From assembly GCA_041661865.1 (NCBI GenBank), contig JBAZTO010000075.1:1-13279 (forward strand): 13,279 nucleotides of DNA, written 5' to 3'. Source of the DNA: JBAZTO01 sp041661865. GTDB lineage: Bacteria > Planctomycetota > Phycisphaerae > SM23-33. The translations under genes were made by a program, and so were the position numbers. This document shows positions 1-7,241 of the stretch, piece by piece (within the stretch, counting starts at the first letter, position 1; each line of letters begins with the position of its first letter). The notes beneath the pieces are model-generated. The model saw only the letters and a program-made list of their open reading frames with translations, searched no databases and was not told the DNA's origin.

Positions 1-2916
1 ACGCTGACCTACACGCTGGCTGCCAACGCCAACGGGGCTGCCACCGTGACGGTGAAGCTGACCGACGATGGCGGCGGCACGAACGAGTCGGCTGAGCAGA
101 CCTTCGGCATTACCGTCAACGCCGTCAATGACGCTCCCAGCTTTACCAAGGGCGCCGACCAGACGGCGGACGAGGATAGTGGCCTTCACACCGTGGCGGG
201 TTGGGCGACCGACATCAGCAAGGGCCCCGCGGACGAGGTCGGCCAGACGCTGAGTTTCGTGGTCACCAACAACAATAACGACCTCTTCAGCGTTCAGCCG
301 GCCATTGCCGCCAACGGGACGCTGACCTACACGCTGGCCGCCAACGCCAACGGGGCCGCCACCGTGACGGTGAAGCTGACCGACGATGGCGGCGGCACGA
401 ACGAGTCGGCTGAGCAGACCTTCACCGTCACCGTCAACCCCGTCAATGACGCCCCCAGCTTCACCAAGGGCGCCGACCAGACGGTGGACGAGGATGCCGG
501 GGCACAGACCGTAGCGGGTTGGGCGACTGACATCAGCAAGGGTCCGGCGAACGAGGCCGCCCAGACGTTGACCTTCGTGGTGGCCAACGACAATAACGGC
601 CTCTTCAGCGTTCAGCCGGCCATTGATGCTGCCGGGATGCTGACCTACACGCCGGCGGCCGACGCCAACGGGTCTGCCACCGTGACGGTTAATCTGACCG
701 ACAACGGCGGTACAGTTGGTGGCGGCGACAATGAGTCTGACGCACAGACCTTTACCATCACCGTCACCGCCGTCAACGACGCCCCCGTGGGCGTGGCTGA
801 CGAGTACGACGTGGACGAGGACGGATCGCTGGTGGTCGCTGCCGATGACGGCGTGCTAGCCAACGACACGGACGTTGAAGACGACGACCTGACGGCTGTC
901 CTGGTTGCCGATGCGTCCCATGGTGACCTCACCCTCAATGCCAATGGTTCCTTCACCTACACACCGGATGCAAACTTCAACGGCGTGGACACCTTCACCT
1001 ACCGGCCCAACGACGGCACGGATGACGGCAACGTCACTACCGTCACCATCACGGTCAACGCCATCAACGACGCCCCGGTCGGCGTGGCCGACGAATATGA
1101 GGTCGACGAAGACGGCGAGCTGGTCGTGAACGCCGGTGACGGTGTTCTGGCCAATGACGCGGACGTTGAAGACGACGAGTTGACGGCTGTTCTGGTGGAC
1201 GGACCGGAGAATGGTGACCTCACCCTCAACGCCGACGGCTCCTTCACCTACACGCCCGACGCCGACTTCAACGGCGAGGATACCTTCACTTACAAGGCCA
1301 ACGACGGCGCACTCGACAGCGAAGTCACCACCGTCACCATCACCGTCAACGCCGTCAATGACGCCCCGACGGTCGACCTGCTTGAGGTGGTGGTTGGCGG
1401 GAACGTGGTTGAGAATATTGAGCGGTCAGAAAACATTACGCTGTCCGCGACGGGTGTTTCTGACGACTTGGACGGTGAGGACGGCGAAGTCGTATCGGTC
1501 AGCTTCTATCGTGATGCCGACGGCGATGGTGAACTCGATACCGACGTGGATACGTTACTCGGCACGGACGGTGACGGCAGTGACGGCTGGACTTGTACCG
1601 ACATTTCGACGACCCCCTTCGCGTATGGCGAAAACACCTTCTTCGCGGTGGCCACGGATAATGACGATGCCACCACCGATTCAGCCTTGGCCGCGGAGAC
1701 GACGCTGTCGGTCGATCCGTTCACATGGACTAATGGGACCGCGACAGTCTCGGCTTATGACCTCGATGATCCCTTTGATATTACCAAGGCCAACATTACC
1801 GTTACCTTTGGCCGCAACAACACGGTTAGTGGCATCACTCTCAATGGCACGGAGGAGATGGGTGGCCTGGGCCTGGTGATCGAGGGCGGCGCCGACTCGG
1901 TCGGCAACATCAGGGATAGGAGGAGGGGCGACTTGGGCTGCCTCGCTTTCATCGCCTCTGACAGCCCCATCAACAGCATCAATATCAAGGGTGATATTGA
2001 CGGCTTTAACCTTAACGACCAGACGTTTGGCGGCATCGGGTTCGACGCTGATGTGGATGGCGACGGTGAAACCAACGACCTGACCAGCCTGTTCCTGACT
2101 TCTCTGACTGGTGGAACCTCCAACACGGTTACGGTCGGCGATTGGCTTGGCGGGGATGTTTGGGCGCCGGAAGGCTTACGGACTCTTAATACCGGCGAGG
2201 CCGACGAACTGGACATCTGGATCGGCGAGGCCGAAAACGATCGGCTGACCTTCAATGCGAACCTGGGAACTGTCGAGGACGTGGACCTGCAAAGCGAGAT
2301 GCCGATTGGGAGCCTGACGGTGTCGGATTGGGATGGGGGCTGGATCGAGGCTCCGTCGATCTCTCGCCTGACCTCCAAAGGCAGCTTCGCCGGCGAAATC
2401 GAGCTGCTGGACGTGTACACCTCCCGTGGCCGGGACTACTCGCTGGGCAGCATGAGCGTCAAGGGCTTGATCGACGGGGCCGACATTCGGACGGTCGGCA
2501 CGATCAATTCGATCACTGCCGGCGGGATACAGAACTCTGTCATCTATGCCGGGTTCGACTTCGGGAACGATGATCTCGATGGACTCACCGGCCTGCCGAC
2601 GCAGGATGACATGAATCTCTTCGTGGACGCGTCGATCAATAAGCTGACGGTCAAAGGCATCCGGGAAGACGGCGGGCTGGTGGATTCGTTCATCAACTCC
2701 AATGCTGCCGCATTGAACATGGGAACCGTCAAGCTGTCGAAGGTTCAGACCGGCAACGGCGGTGACGAGTTTGGCCTGGCGGCTAACCGGATCTCCAAAG
2801 TGACCTTCACCACGGATCTGGGCACGACCACTCGCAGGAATCCCGCGGCTGACCTCGATGATGATGAGATTGATGGCATGGTAGACCTTCTGGTCCGGAT
2901 GGTGGCCATCGTCTGA
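1..2916 (+). CDS. Giant secreted repeat protein (Ig/cadherin-like repeats plus beta-strand repeat C-terminus), 5' partial
   Basis: The reading frame is open from base 1 to a TGA at 2914-2916, so 971 residues are visible and the true start lies upstream; the GTG at 46 is not a real start. Four complete repeats of about 97-110 residues, each beginning at a V/I-NDAP motif, run from 124 to 1353. The first two carry SFTKGADQT and the last two carry GVADEY...DEDG with DFNGxDTFTY, which is typical of VCBS/cadherin-like Ig repeats in large extracellular adhesins. A different Ig-like module follows at about 1354-1725, with an acidic DADGDGELD calcium-type loop. The remainder, about 1726-2916, is made of short G/S/T/N-rich beta strands (INSINIKGDIDG, SLTVSDWDGG, INSITAGGI) resembling the beta-strand repeat C-termini of planctomycete surface proteins. 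No PEP-CTERM, LPXTG or membrane tail is visible at the C-terminus. The protein is probably secreted and Ca2+-stabilised; adhesion is inferred, and no catalytic motif was seen. Confidence 0.85.
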   Translation, partial: TLTYTLAANANGAATVTVKLTDDGGGTNESAEQTFGITVNAVNDAPSFTKGADQTADEDSGLHTVAGWATDISKGPADEVGQTLSFVVTNNNNDLFSVQPAIAANGTLTYTLAANANGAATVTVKLTDDGGGTNESAEQTFTVTVNPVNDAPSFTKGADQTVDEDAGAQTVAGWATDISKGPANEAAQTLTFVVANDNNGLFSVQPAIDAAGMLTYTPAADANGSATVTVNLTDNGGTVGGGDNESDAQTFTITVTAVNDAPVGVADEYDVDEDGSLVVAADDGVLANDTDVEDDDLTAVLVADASHGDLTLNANGSFTYTPDANFNGVDTFTYRPNDGTDDGNVTTVTITVNAINDAPVGVADEYEVDEDGELVVNAGDGVLANDADVEDDELTAVLVDGPENGDLTLNADGSFTYTPDADFNGEDTFTYKANDGALDSEVTTVTITVNAVNDAPTVDLLEVVVGGNVVENIERSENITLSATGVSDDLDGEDGEVVSVSFYRDADGDGELDTDVDTLLGTDGDGSDGWTCTDISTTPFAYGENTFFAVATDNDDATTDSALAAETTLSVDPFTWTNGTATVSAYDLDDPFDITKANITVTFGRNNTVSGITLNGTEEMGGLGLVIEGGADSVGNIRDRRRGDLGCLAFIASDSPINSINIKGDIDGFNLNDQTFGGIGFDADVDGDGETNDLTSLFLTSLTGGTSNTVTVGDWLGGDVWAPEGLRTLNTGEADELDIWIGEAENDRLTFNANLGTVEDVDLQSEMPIGSLTVSDWDGGWIEAPSISRLTSKGSFAGEIELLDVYTSRGRDYSLGSMSVKGLIDGADIRTVGTINSITAGGIQNSVIYAGFDFGNDDLDGLTGLPTQDDMNLFVDASINKLTVKGIREDGGLVDSFINSNAAALNMGTVKLSKVQTGNGGDEFGLAANRISKVTFTTDLGTTTRRNPAADLDDDEIDGMVDLLVRMVAIV
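124..1353 (+). repeat. Four tandem Ig/cadherin-like coding repeats
   Basis: Repeat boundaries set at the V/I-NDAP codons fall at 124, 442, 772, 1063 and 1354, giving units of 318, 330, 291 and 291 bp. A further partial copy fills bases 1-123. The units fall into two subtypes, A (124-771) and B (772-1353), so the array grew by at least two separate duplications. Bases 1-102 and 319-420 differ at only about two sites, which indicates recent duplication or gene conversion. Confidence 0.85.
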
Positions 2917-2938
2917 GTTTCACTATCGCTCAATCAAG

Positions 2939-2974
2939 CCCCGGGGCGCTCAGAGCGTCCCGGGGTCTTCTTTT
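2939..2974 (+). terminator. Rho-independent terminator of the giant repeat protein
   Basis: A 27-nt hairpin starts 23 nt after the stop codon. It has a 12-bp stem (CCCCGGGGCGCT paired with AGCGTCCCGGGG, including one G-U pair) and a CAG loop, and is followed by TCTTCTTTT. On the opposite strand the hairpin is preceded by a purine-rich A run but followed by a poorer T tract. It may therefore weakly stop the convergent epimerase transcript too. Confidence 0.85.
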
Positions 2975-3067
2975 GCGCGGCCGGCAGAGGAGTGCATGCA
3001 GGGCAAAGCGTGGCCTTTGACTGCAGAGGGGCAGGACAGGAGATAACGCAGGGATCGCGCCTGCTTG

Positions 3068-4057
3068 TCAGGCCATCTCGAAGCTGTCGGTGAAGACTTC
3101 GCCGTGCCGCTCAAAGAGTTGCTGGAGCTTTCGGCTGCTGAAGTCCAAGTTGCTGGCGATGCTGTAGAGCGCGTACAGGGAGGGCTCGAAGAGGGGATGG
3201 TCGCGCCCCAGGAGTCGCGACAGGCAGGTGCTGGCCTGGGCGTACGGCCAGGCGACGCTCAGCGGGACGGTGATGCTCTTGATCGCCGCCTTGTCGGGTA
3301 GAAATGTGCGAAGGGCCCAGCGATAGTACTGTTCCACCGTGGTCACCTGGGGGTCGGCCACGTTGTAGGCCTGGCCCAGGGCCTGGTCGCACGTCGAGGC
3401 CAGCACAGCCGCCTTGGCGACGTTCCGCACGTTCGCCAGGGGCCAGCGGTTGCTCCCTCGCCAGCGTCCGAAATGCACCACGACCCTGCTGTGACGCAGG
3501 AAGTCCAGCACTCGCGGCAGGATCGTCGTGTCGCCCTGGCCGCAGACGGCGCCGGGGCGAAGCAGGACATAGCGATCGGCGGGCAGGTGGGTGGTAATGA
3601 ACTGCTCAGCCAGAATTTTCGATTTTGGATACCCGTTGCGGCGATTGTCCTGGAGCGGGGTACTCTCGTCGGCATCGACGAAGTCGCGCAGGCCGTAGAC
3701 GTCGGTCGTGGAAATATGCACCAGCCGGCCGGTCGGCACTTGCAGCAGGCACCGGGCCAGGTTCGCCGTGCCGTGACAGTTGGCCTCCATCAACCGGGCA
3801 GGACTGGCCACATCCGATGCCAGGCCCGCACAGTGGACGACGGCGTCAAACGGCCCGCCGCCGGCGAGCACCGCCGCCAGGGCCTGGCGGTCCGACAGCG
3901 AGGCGCGGATCAGTTCGGCGCCTGCAAGGCCCTGGGGATCGCGTCGGTGCGCCATCGCCGTCACGCGGAAGCCCCTGGAGAGGAATTCCCGGGCGCAGGC
4001 GTTGCCGATGAAGCCTGCCGCTCCGGTCACCAGGATTCGTTTGGCGTCGATGGCCAT
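3068..4057 (-). CDS. NAD(P)-dependent epimerase/dehydratase (extended SDR family)
   Basis: The 329-residue product has the hallmarks of an extended short-chain dehydrogenase/reductase: a Rossmann nucleotide site GAAGFIG at residues 12-18, HCAG at 75-78, a Ser/Thr cluster STTDVYG from 116, the catalytic pair Y143/K147 (YPKSK) and the LLRPGAV strand at 165-171. The family acts on nucleotide sugars, 3-beta-hydroxysteroids or other ketone/alcohol pairs in the cytoplasm; the substrate cannot be read from the sequence. The C-terminal part (about 245-329) is divergent, as usual for the substrate domain. It lies 30 bp downstream of the lipoprotein phosphatase gene on the same strand, so the two are probably co-transcribed. 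The ribosome site is weak (GCGAGA), which suggests dependence on upstream translation. Length is normal for the family. Confidence 0.88.
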   Translation of the reverse strand: MAIDAKRILVTGAAGFIGNACAREFLSRGFRVTAMAHRRDPQGLAGAELIRASLSDRQALAAVLAGGGPFDAVVHCAGLASDVASPARLMEANCHGTANLARCLLQVPTGRLVHISTTDVYGLRDFVDADESTPLQDNRRNGYPKSKILAEQFITTHLPADRYVLLRPGAVCGQGDTTILPRVLDFLRHSRVVVHFGRWRGSNRWPLANVRNVAKAAVLASTCDQALGQAYNVADPQVTTVEQYYRWALRTFLPDKAAIKSITVPLSVAWPYAQASTCLSRLLGRDHPLFEPSLYALYSIASNLDFSSRKLQQLFERHGEVFTDSFEMA

Positions 4058-4087
4058 GTGATCTCGCGTGGTTGGGGTTGGCCTGCA

Positions 4088-5743
4088 CTATTTCGCGTCA
4101 ACGCGGCCGAGAAGCGATTCTCCGTCCAGTCCGGCAGGTATGGGCTTGCCCATGGCCTCCAGGAGCGTCGGCATCAGGTCCACCGTTCGGGCCACCGGGA
4201 TTCGCCCGTGCGGAATGCCCGGACCGGCAATGAACATCGGAGAGAGCACCTCACAGGCCCGAATGCCGCCATGCCCGGCCTTCCGCCAGCCATCGAAATC
4301 CCACAGGGGCGTGGGGAAAGCCACCAGATCTGCGGCCAGGGCGCCATCAAAGTATGACAGCAGGCCGGTGCCCAGGTCGGGGAACTGGGTCTGGGCGGTG
4401 GCCTCCAGCCATTGCCGGGAGGTCATCGGCTTGCCCGCGAGGGCATCGGCGGGCACGTCCTTTGCCCACTCCAGCGGGTCGGTCCCGCTGATCAAATGAT
4501 AGGAGAACTTCCCGACCGGGCCGCCGGCGCCCTCCACGCGGCGAAACTCGACCTGTCCGGTTTGGCGGACGACGCGAATGCGGCCGGGCGCGATCTGGTA
4601 GGCCACCGCGTCGATGTACGGTTCCTCGGCCAGCAGCGCCGGCAAGTTGACCTTGCCGCGACGGGCGGGATAGTTGCACAGGTCCTCGCCGCTGGGCCGC
4701 TCCAGCCAATTGGCCCAGCTCTGCCGGCCGCCGTTGTACAGGGGCTTTCGCAGGTACAGCACCCAGTAACGGTCGCCCGCGCCGTACGGCACGGCGGTGA
4801 CGTTGCTGAAGTATCGAAGGCGATTCTCGAACGGCGTCTCTTCGCCCATCGGCACGGCCTTGGCCATCCTGATGCCCAGGGACTCCATGAAGTCGTTGAC
4901 CTTTCCGTGCCTGGGCGTGTCGCAATGGCCGTGATCGCAGACGAACGTGATGAGGAGCTGATCCAGCAGGCCCGCGCGCTTCACGTCGCCCAGGACGCGC
5001 CCGATCTGCGTGTCCAGTTCGCGGATCGCCTGGCGATATTCCTCCGAGCTGGCCTGGTACTTGTAGGCGGCAAAGTTCACCGACAGCAGGTAGACCGTCG
5101 TGACGGCTGGGAACTTGCCGTACTGGCGGGCGACGTCGGTTACCTGGTGGAGGCGATACAGGGCGATCCGGTCGACCAGGCCGTGCATGTCAAAGGCCAT
5201 GGCGGGCCCGGCCGAGGTGCGGTTCTCAAAAAAGTGGGTGGCCCCCGCGTGCGGCTGGAGGAAGAGCGAGAAGGTCAGGTCGTCGGGAAACTGCTGATAC
5301 AGCGACGGCACGCGGCAGTCCTCGTCGAGCTTGTTCTTGTCCTGAAGCGTTTCGTAATTGCGGAAGATCAGACGATTGCGGTCGAACCACTTGGCCGCCA
5401 CCAGCCCGTGATGCCCCGAAAAACGCCCCGTGACGATGCTGGTCAGGTTGTTCATCGTCAGCGAGGGATTGCTGGCCACCGCGTGAGGAACGAACAGGCC
5501 GCGTTCGAGGAAGTACTTCTGGATCGAGGGCAGTTGCCCGGCGTCCAGCAACTCCCCGAATGTCGTGGCGTTGACTCCATCGACGAGAAAGATGATCGCC
5601 CCATTAGGGTCCTTGCCCTGGGACATCGAAAAGTCCAGGCCAAATGTGTCGGCCGGCCCCTTGGCGGCTGGTACACCGCAACCCAGGGAAGACCATGCCA
5701 ACAGGGGAATCATCAGTTCCGCAAACAGGCAACGAATTCGCAT
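4088..5743 (-). CDS. Alkaline phosphatase superfamily lipoprotein (type I phosphodiesterase/nucleotide pyrophosphatase-like)
   Basis: The 551-residue product begins with a hydrophobic leader and a lipobox-like SSLGC ending at Cys22, so it is probably an exported lipoprotein; the E9 inside the leader makes this less than certain. The core matches the type I phosphodiesterase/alkaline phosphatase fold: FLVDG with metal ligand D55, a nucleophile region NPSLTMNN with T96 as likely nucleophile, TGRFSGHHG after it, CDHGH (D270, H271), a late AGHGG (H491), and the family C-terminal VDLMPTLLEAMG...GLDGESLLG. The segment that normally supplies an Asp and a His to the first metal reads SVNFAAYKYQ, with Asn223 and Tyr227 in their places. 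Activity may therefore be altered or lost. The family hydrolyses phosphodiesters or phosphomonoesters, or transfers phospho groups, in the envelope. It is followed 30 bp on by the SDR gene. Confidence 0.85.
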   Translation of the reverse strand: MRIRCLFAELMIPLLAWSSLGCGVPAAKGPADTFGLDFSMSQGKDPNGAIIFLVDGVNATTFGELLDAGQLPSIQKYFLERGLFVPHAVASNPSLTMNNLTSIVTGRFSGHHGLVAAKWFDRNRLIFRNYETLQDKNKLDEDCRVPSLYQQFPDDLTFSLFLQPHAGATHFFENRTSAGPAMAFDMHGLVDRIALYRLHQVTDVARQYGKFPAVTTVYLLSVNFAAYKYQASSEEYRQAIRELDTQIGRVLGDVKRAGLLDQLLITFVCDHGHCDTPRHGKVNDFMESLGIRMAKAVPMGEETPFENRLRYFSNVTAVPYGAGDRYWVLYLRKPLYNGGRQSWANWLERPSGEDLCNYPARRGKVNLPALLAEEPYIDAVAYQIAPGRIRVVRQTGQVEFRRVEGAGGPVGKFSYHLISGTDPLEWAKDVPADALAGKPMTSRQWLEATAQTQFPDLGTGLLSYFDGALAADLVAFPTPLWDFDGWRKAGHGGIRACEVLSPMFIAGPGIPHGRIPVARTVDLMPTLLEAMGKPIPAGLDGESLLGRVDAK

Positions 5744-5780
5744 TGTCCGTACCTATCCCATGGAACGGCAGGAAATCATT

Positions 5781-5800
5781 CGGCGGGTTGACGCCCGCCG
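5781..5800 (-). other. GC-rich hairpin in the leader of the lipoprotein phosphatase gene
   Basis: CGGCGGGT and GCCCGCCG form an 8-bp stem (one G-U pair) around a TGAC loop. It sits between the candidate promoter and the start codon, so it would be transcribed as 5' leader. No T run follows, so it is not an obvious intrinsic terminator. A role in mRNA stability or expression is only a guess. Confidence 0.4.
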
Positions 5801-5818
5801 CGCGCGGCAACCGGGACG

Positions 5819-5847
5819 ATATTGGGCTTGCCGTCGGGCCGTGTCAA
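5819..5847 (-). promoter_or_regulatory. Candidate sigma70-type promoter for the phosphatase-SDR pair
   Basis: On the minus strand a perfect TTGACA (5842-5847) is followed by a 17-bp spacer and CAATAT (5819-5824). The -10 box is poor; TATCGT with a 20-bp spacer is an alternative. It lies 76 bp upstream of the start codon at 5743. Confidence 0.4.
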
Positions 5848-5937
5848 CGCTTTTCGATCCCTGCCGGGGGGAATCCGGCCCCGCGAGTTGCGATGTTGGC
5901 TCCGGCGTGAACCAGGCAAGCGGGGAGCTTTGTCTGC

Positions 5938-5966
5938 TGGATTACCGATGGTCGGCAGGTTAGAAT
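5938..5966 (+). promoter_or_regulatory. Candidate promoter for the GNAT-bioA-bioD unit
   Basis: TAGAAT at 5961-5966 matches the -10 consensus at five of six positions. A weak TGGATT -35 (5938-5943) lies 17 bp upstream. Transcription would begin near 5973. That would exclude the upstream in-frame ATG at 5965 as a start codon and favour the ATG at 6031. Confidence 0.4.
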
Positions 5967-6030
5967 GCTTCCCGGCCGGCGAAGGCCGCCGGCGAAGAAT
6001 CGCGTTCAACACACGAGTTTAGAAGCTGTT

Positions 6031-7230
6031 ATGCCCGTAAGTCAGGAATCATGCGCCGGTCGTTGCGAAGTACGCCCGGTGCGATCCAATTCGGATATGC
6101 GACAGTTCAAGCAGTTGCCTCGTCGGCTGCTGGACCATAATTCTTTCGCGGTTTTGCCCCTCGGCACGCTCCAGGATTTTGTGTTGGATCGCCAGCGGCA
6201 CCCCTTCTACGACCACGGCCGGGGCGCCTCGGCCGAGTTCTTCCTGGCCATCGACAAGGCCGGTGGGCAGGTGGTCGGCCGAATCGCCGCCATCATCGAT
6301 CATCGACACAATGAGCTTTCTAAGCAGCGTGATCCCGGCCACGAGATGTGCGGGGATTTTGGTTTCTTCGACTGCGTGAATTCTCCGCAGGTGGCCTGCC
6401 AGTTGATCGATGCCGCCGCGGATTGGCTTCGCGGCCAGGGCATCCGACGCATGTACGGGCCAGCCAGCCCGTCGCAGTCGTACGACTTCGGGCTGCTGAT
6501 CGAAGGACACGACTGCCCGCACCGGTTTCTCCTGCCTTATCATCCGGCCTACTACGCCGGCCTGCTGGAAGGGGCCGGACTGGGCAAGGCCAAGGATCTT
6601 GTCTCGCTTTCGGGCGACCTCCAGGATCCCGCCTGCCGCCAGCAGATGGAGCGGTTGGTCGAGCGAACCGAAGCCATGGGCACGCGGAGATCGAACGGAA
6701 TCACGGTCCGCCCGATCAACATGCGGCGATACCGGCAGGAGGCTCACATCCTTGGCGCGGTTCTCAACGAGGCCCTGAGGGATCACTTTGGCCATTCCCC
6801 CATCAGCGATTCGGAGTGGCGGCGGATCACCGATTCGCTTCGCCCCGTCGTCGACCCCGATTTCGTCCTGGTGGCCGAGCGGGACGGCACGCCCGTGGGC
6901 CTGACGATCGCGCTGCCGGACATCAACGAGATCATCGGGCGATTGAAGCTGCGATTTGGATTCATCGAGACCCTGGAGTTCCTGCTGCGGTCATGGCGCC
7001 GGCGGCCCGAATGTGTCACCGTACTCGTCATGGGCGCTACCCGCGAGGGCGACAATTTCGCCGTGACGCCGCTGATGGTCGGACACCTGGTCCGCAACCT
7101 GCTGGCCCACGGCGTCCGATTTGTCGATGCCCACCAGATCCTCGAAGACAACCAGGGCATGCTTGCCCCGGTGCTGCGGCACGGGCTGGTGGCTGACCGG
7201 CGCTATCGCGTTTACCAGTTGGCGTTGTAA
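6031..7230 (+). CDS. GNAT-fold N-acyltransferase-like protein encoded with bioA/bioD
   Basis: The 399-residue product belongs to a family usually annotated as N-acetyltransferase or acyl-CoA N-acyltransferase superfamily protein. Recognisable landmarks are RQFKQLPRRLL (24-34), HPFYDHG (57-63), VVGRIAAIID (81-90), DFGFFDC (109-115), MYGPASPSQSYDFGLLIEG (141-159), LPYHPAYY (168-175) and AGLGKAKDL (182-190). A second half (about 215-399) contains FVLVAERDGTPVG, like a second GNAT-type module. The acceptor and acyl donor are unknown. The start chosen is ATG 6031, because the upstream ATG at 5965 overlaps the candidate -10 box and the N-terminal stretch it adds looks non-coding; ATG 6097 is another option. 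The stop lies 11 bp before bioA, so a link to biotin or acyl-thioester chemistry is suggested by position only. Bacterial ceramide synthase is also reported to be of the acyl-CoA N-acyltransferase superfamily, but I cannot show specific homology. Confidence 0.75.
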   Translation: MPVSQESCAGRCEVRPVRSNSDMRQFKQLPRRLLDHNSFAVLPLGTLQDFVLDRQRHPFYDHGRGASAEFFLAIDKAGGQVVGRIAAIIDHRHNELSKQRDPGHEMCGDFGFFDCVNSPQVACQLIDAAADWLRGQGIRRMYGPASPSQSYDFGLLIEGHDCPHRFLLPYHPAYYAGLLEGAGLGKAKDLVSLSGDLQDPACRQQMERLVERTEAMGTRRSNGITVRPINMRRYRQEAHILGAVLNEALRDHFGHSPISDSEWRRITDSLRPVVDPDFVLVAERDGTPVGLTIALPDINEIIGRLKLRFGFIETLEFLLRSWRRRPECVTVLVMGATREGDNFAVTPLMVGHLVRNLLAHGVRFVDAHQILEDNQGMLAPVLRHGLVADRRYRVYQLAL

Positions 7231-7241
7231 AGGCCCTGCCT

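Noticed and set aside
2975..3067. Possible small gene or RNA between the two convergent genes
   Set aside because: Only 93 bp after the terminator, with no start plus ribosome site and no RNA-like fold beyond a 5-bp hairpin over the SDR stop codon.
4412..5791. Long plus-strand open frame opposite the phosphatase gene
   Set aside because: It is antisense to a gene with clear family motifs, has no recognisable domain, and arises from high GC third-position bias.
5965..6030. Upstream ATG extension of the GNAT gene
   Set aside because: The ATG overlaps the candidate -10 box, has no ribosome site and adds an Arg/Pro-rich segment derived from a GC-rich palindrome.
6049..6795. 248-codon minus-strand open frame opposite the GNAT gene
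   Set aside because: Antisense shadow; the plus strand gives the recognisable acyltransferase-like protein.
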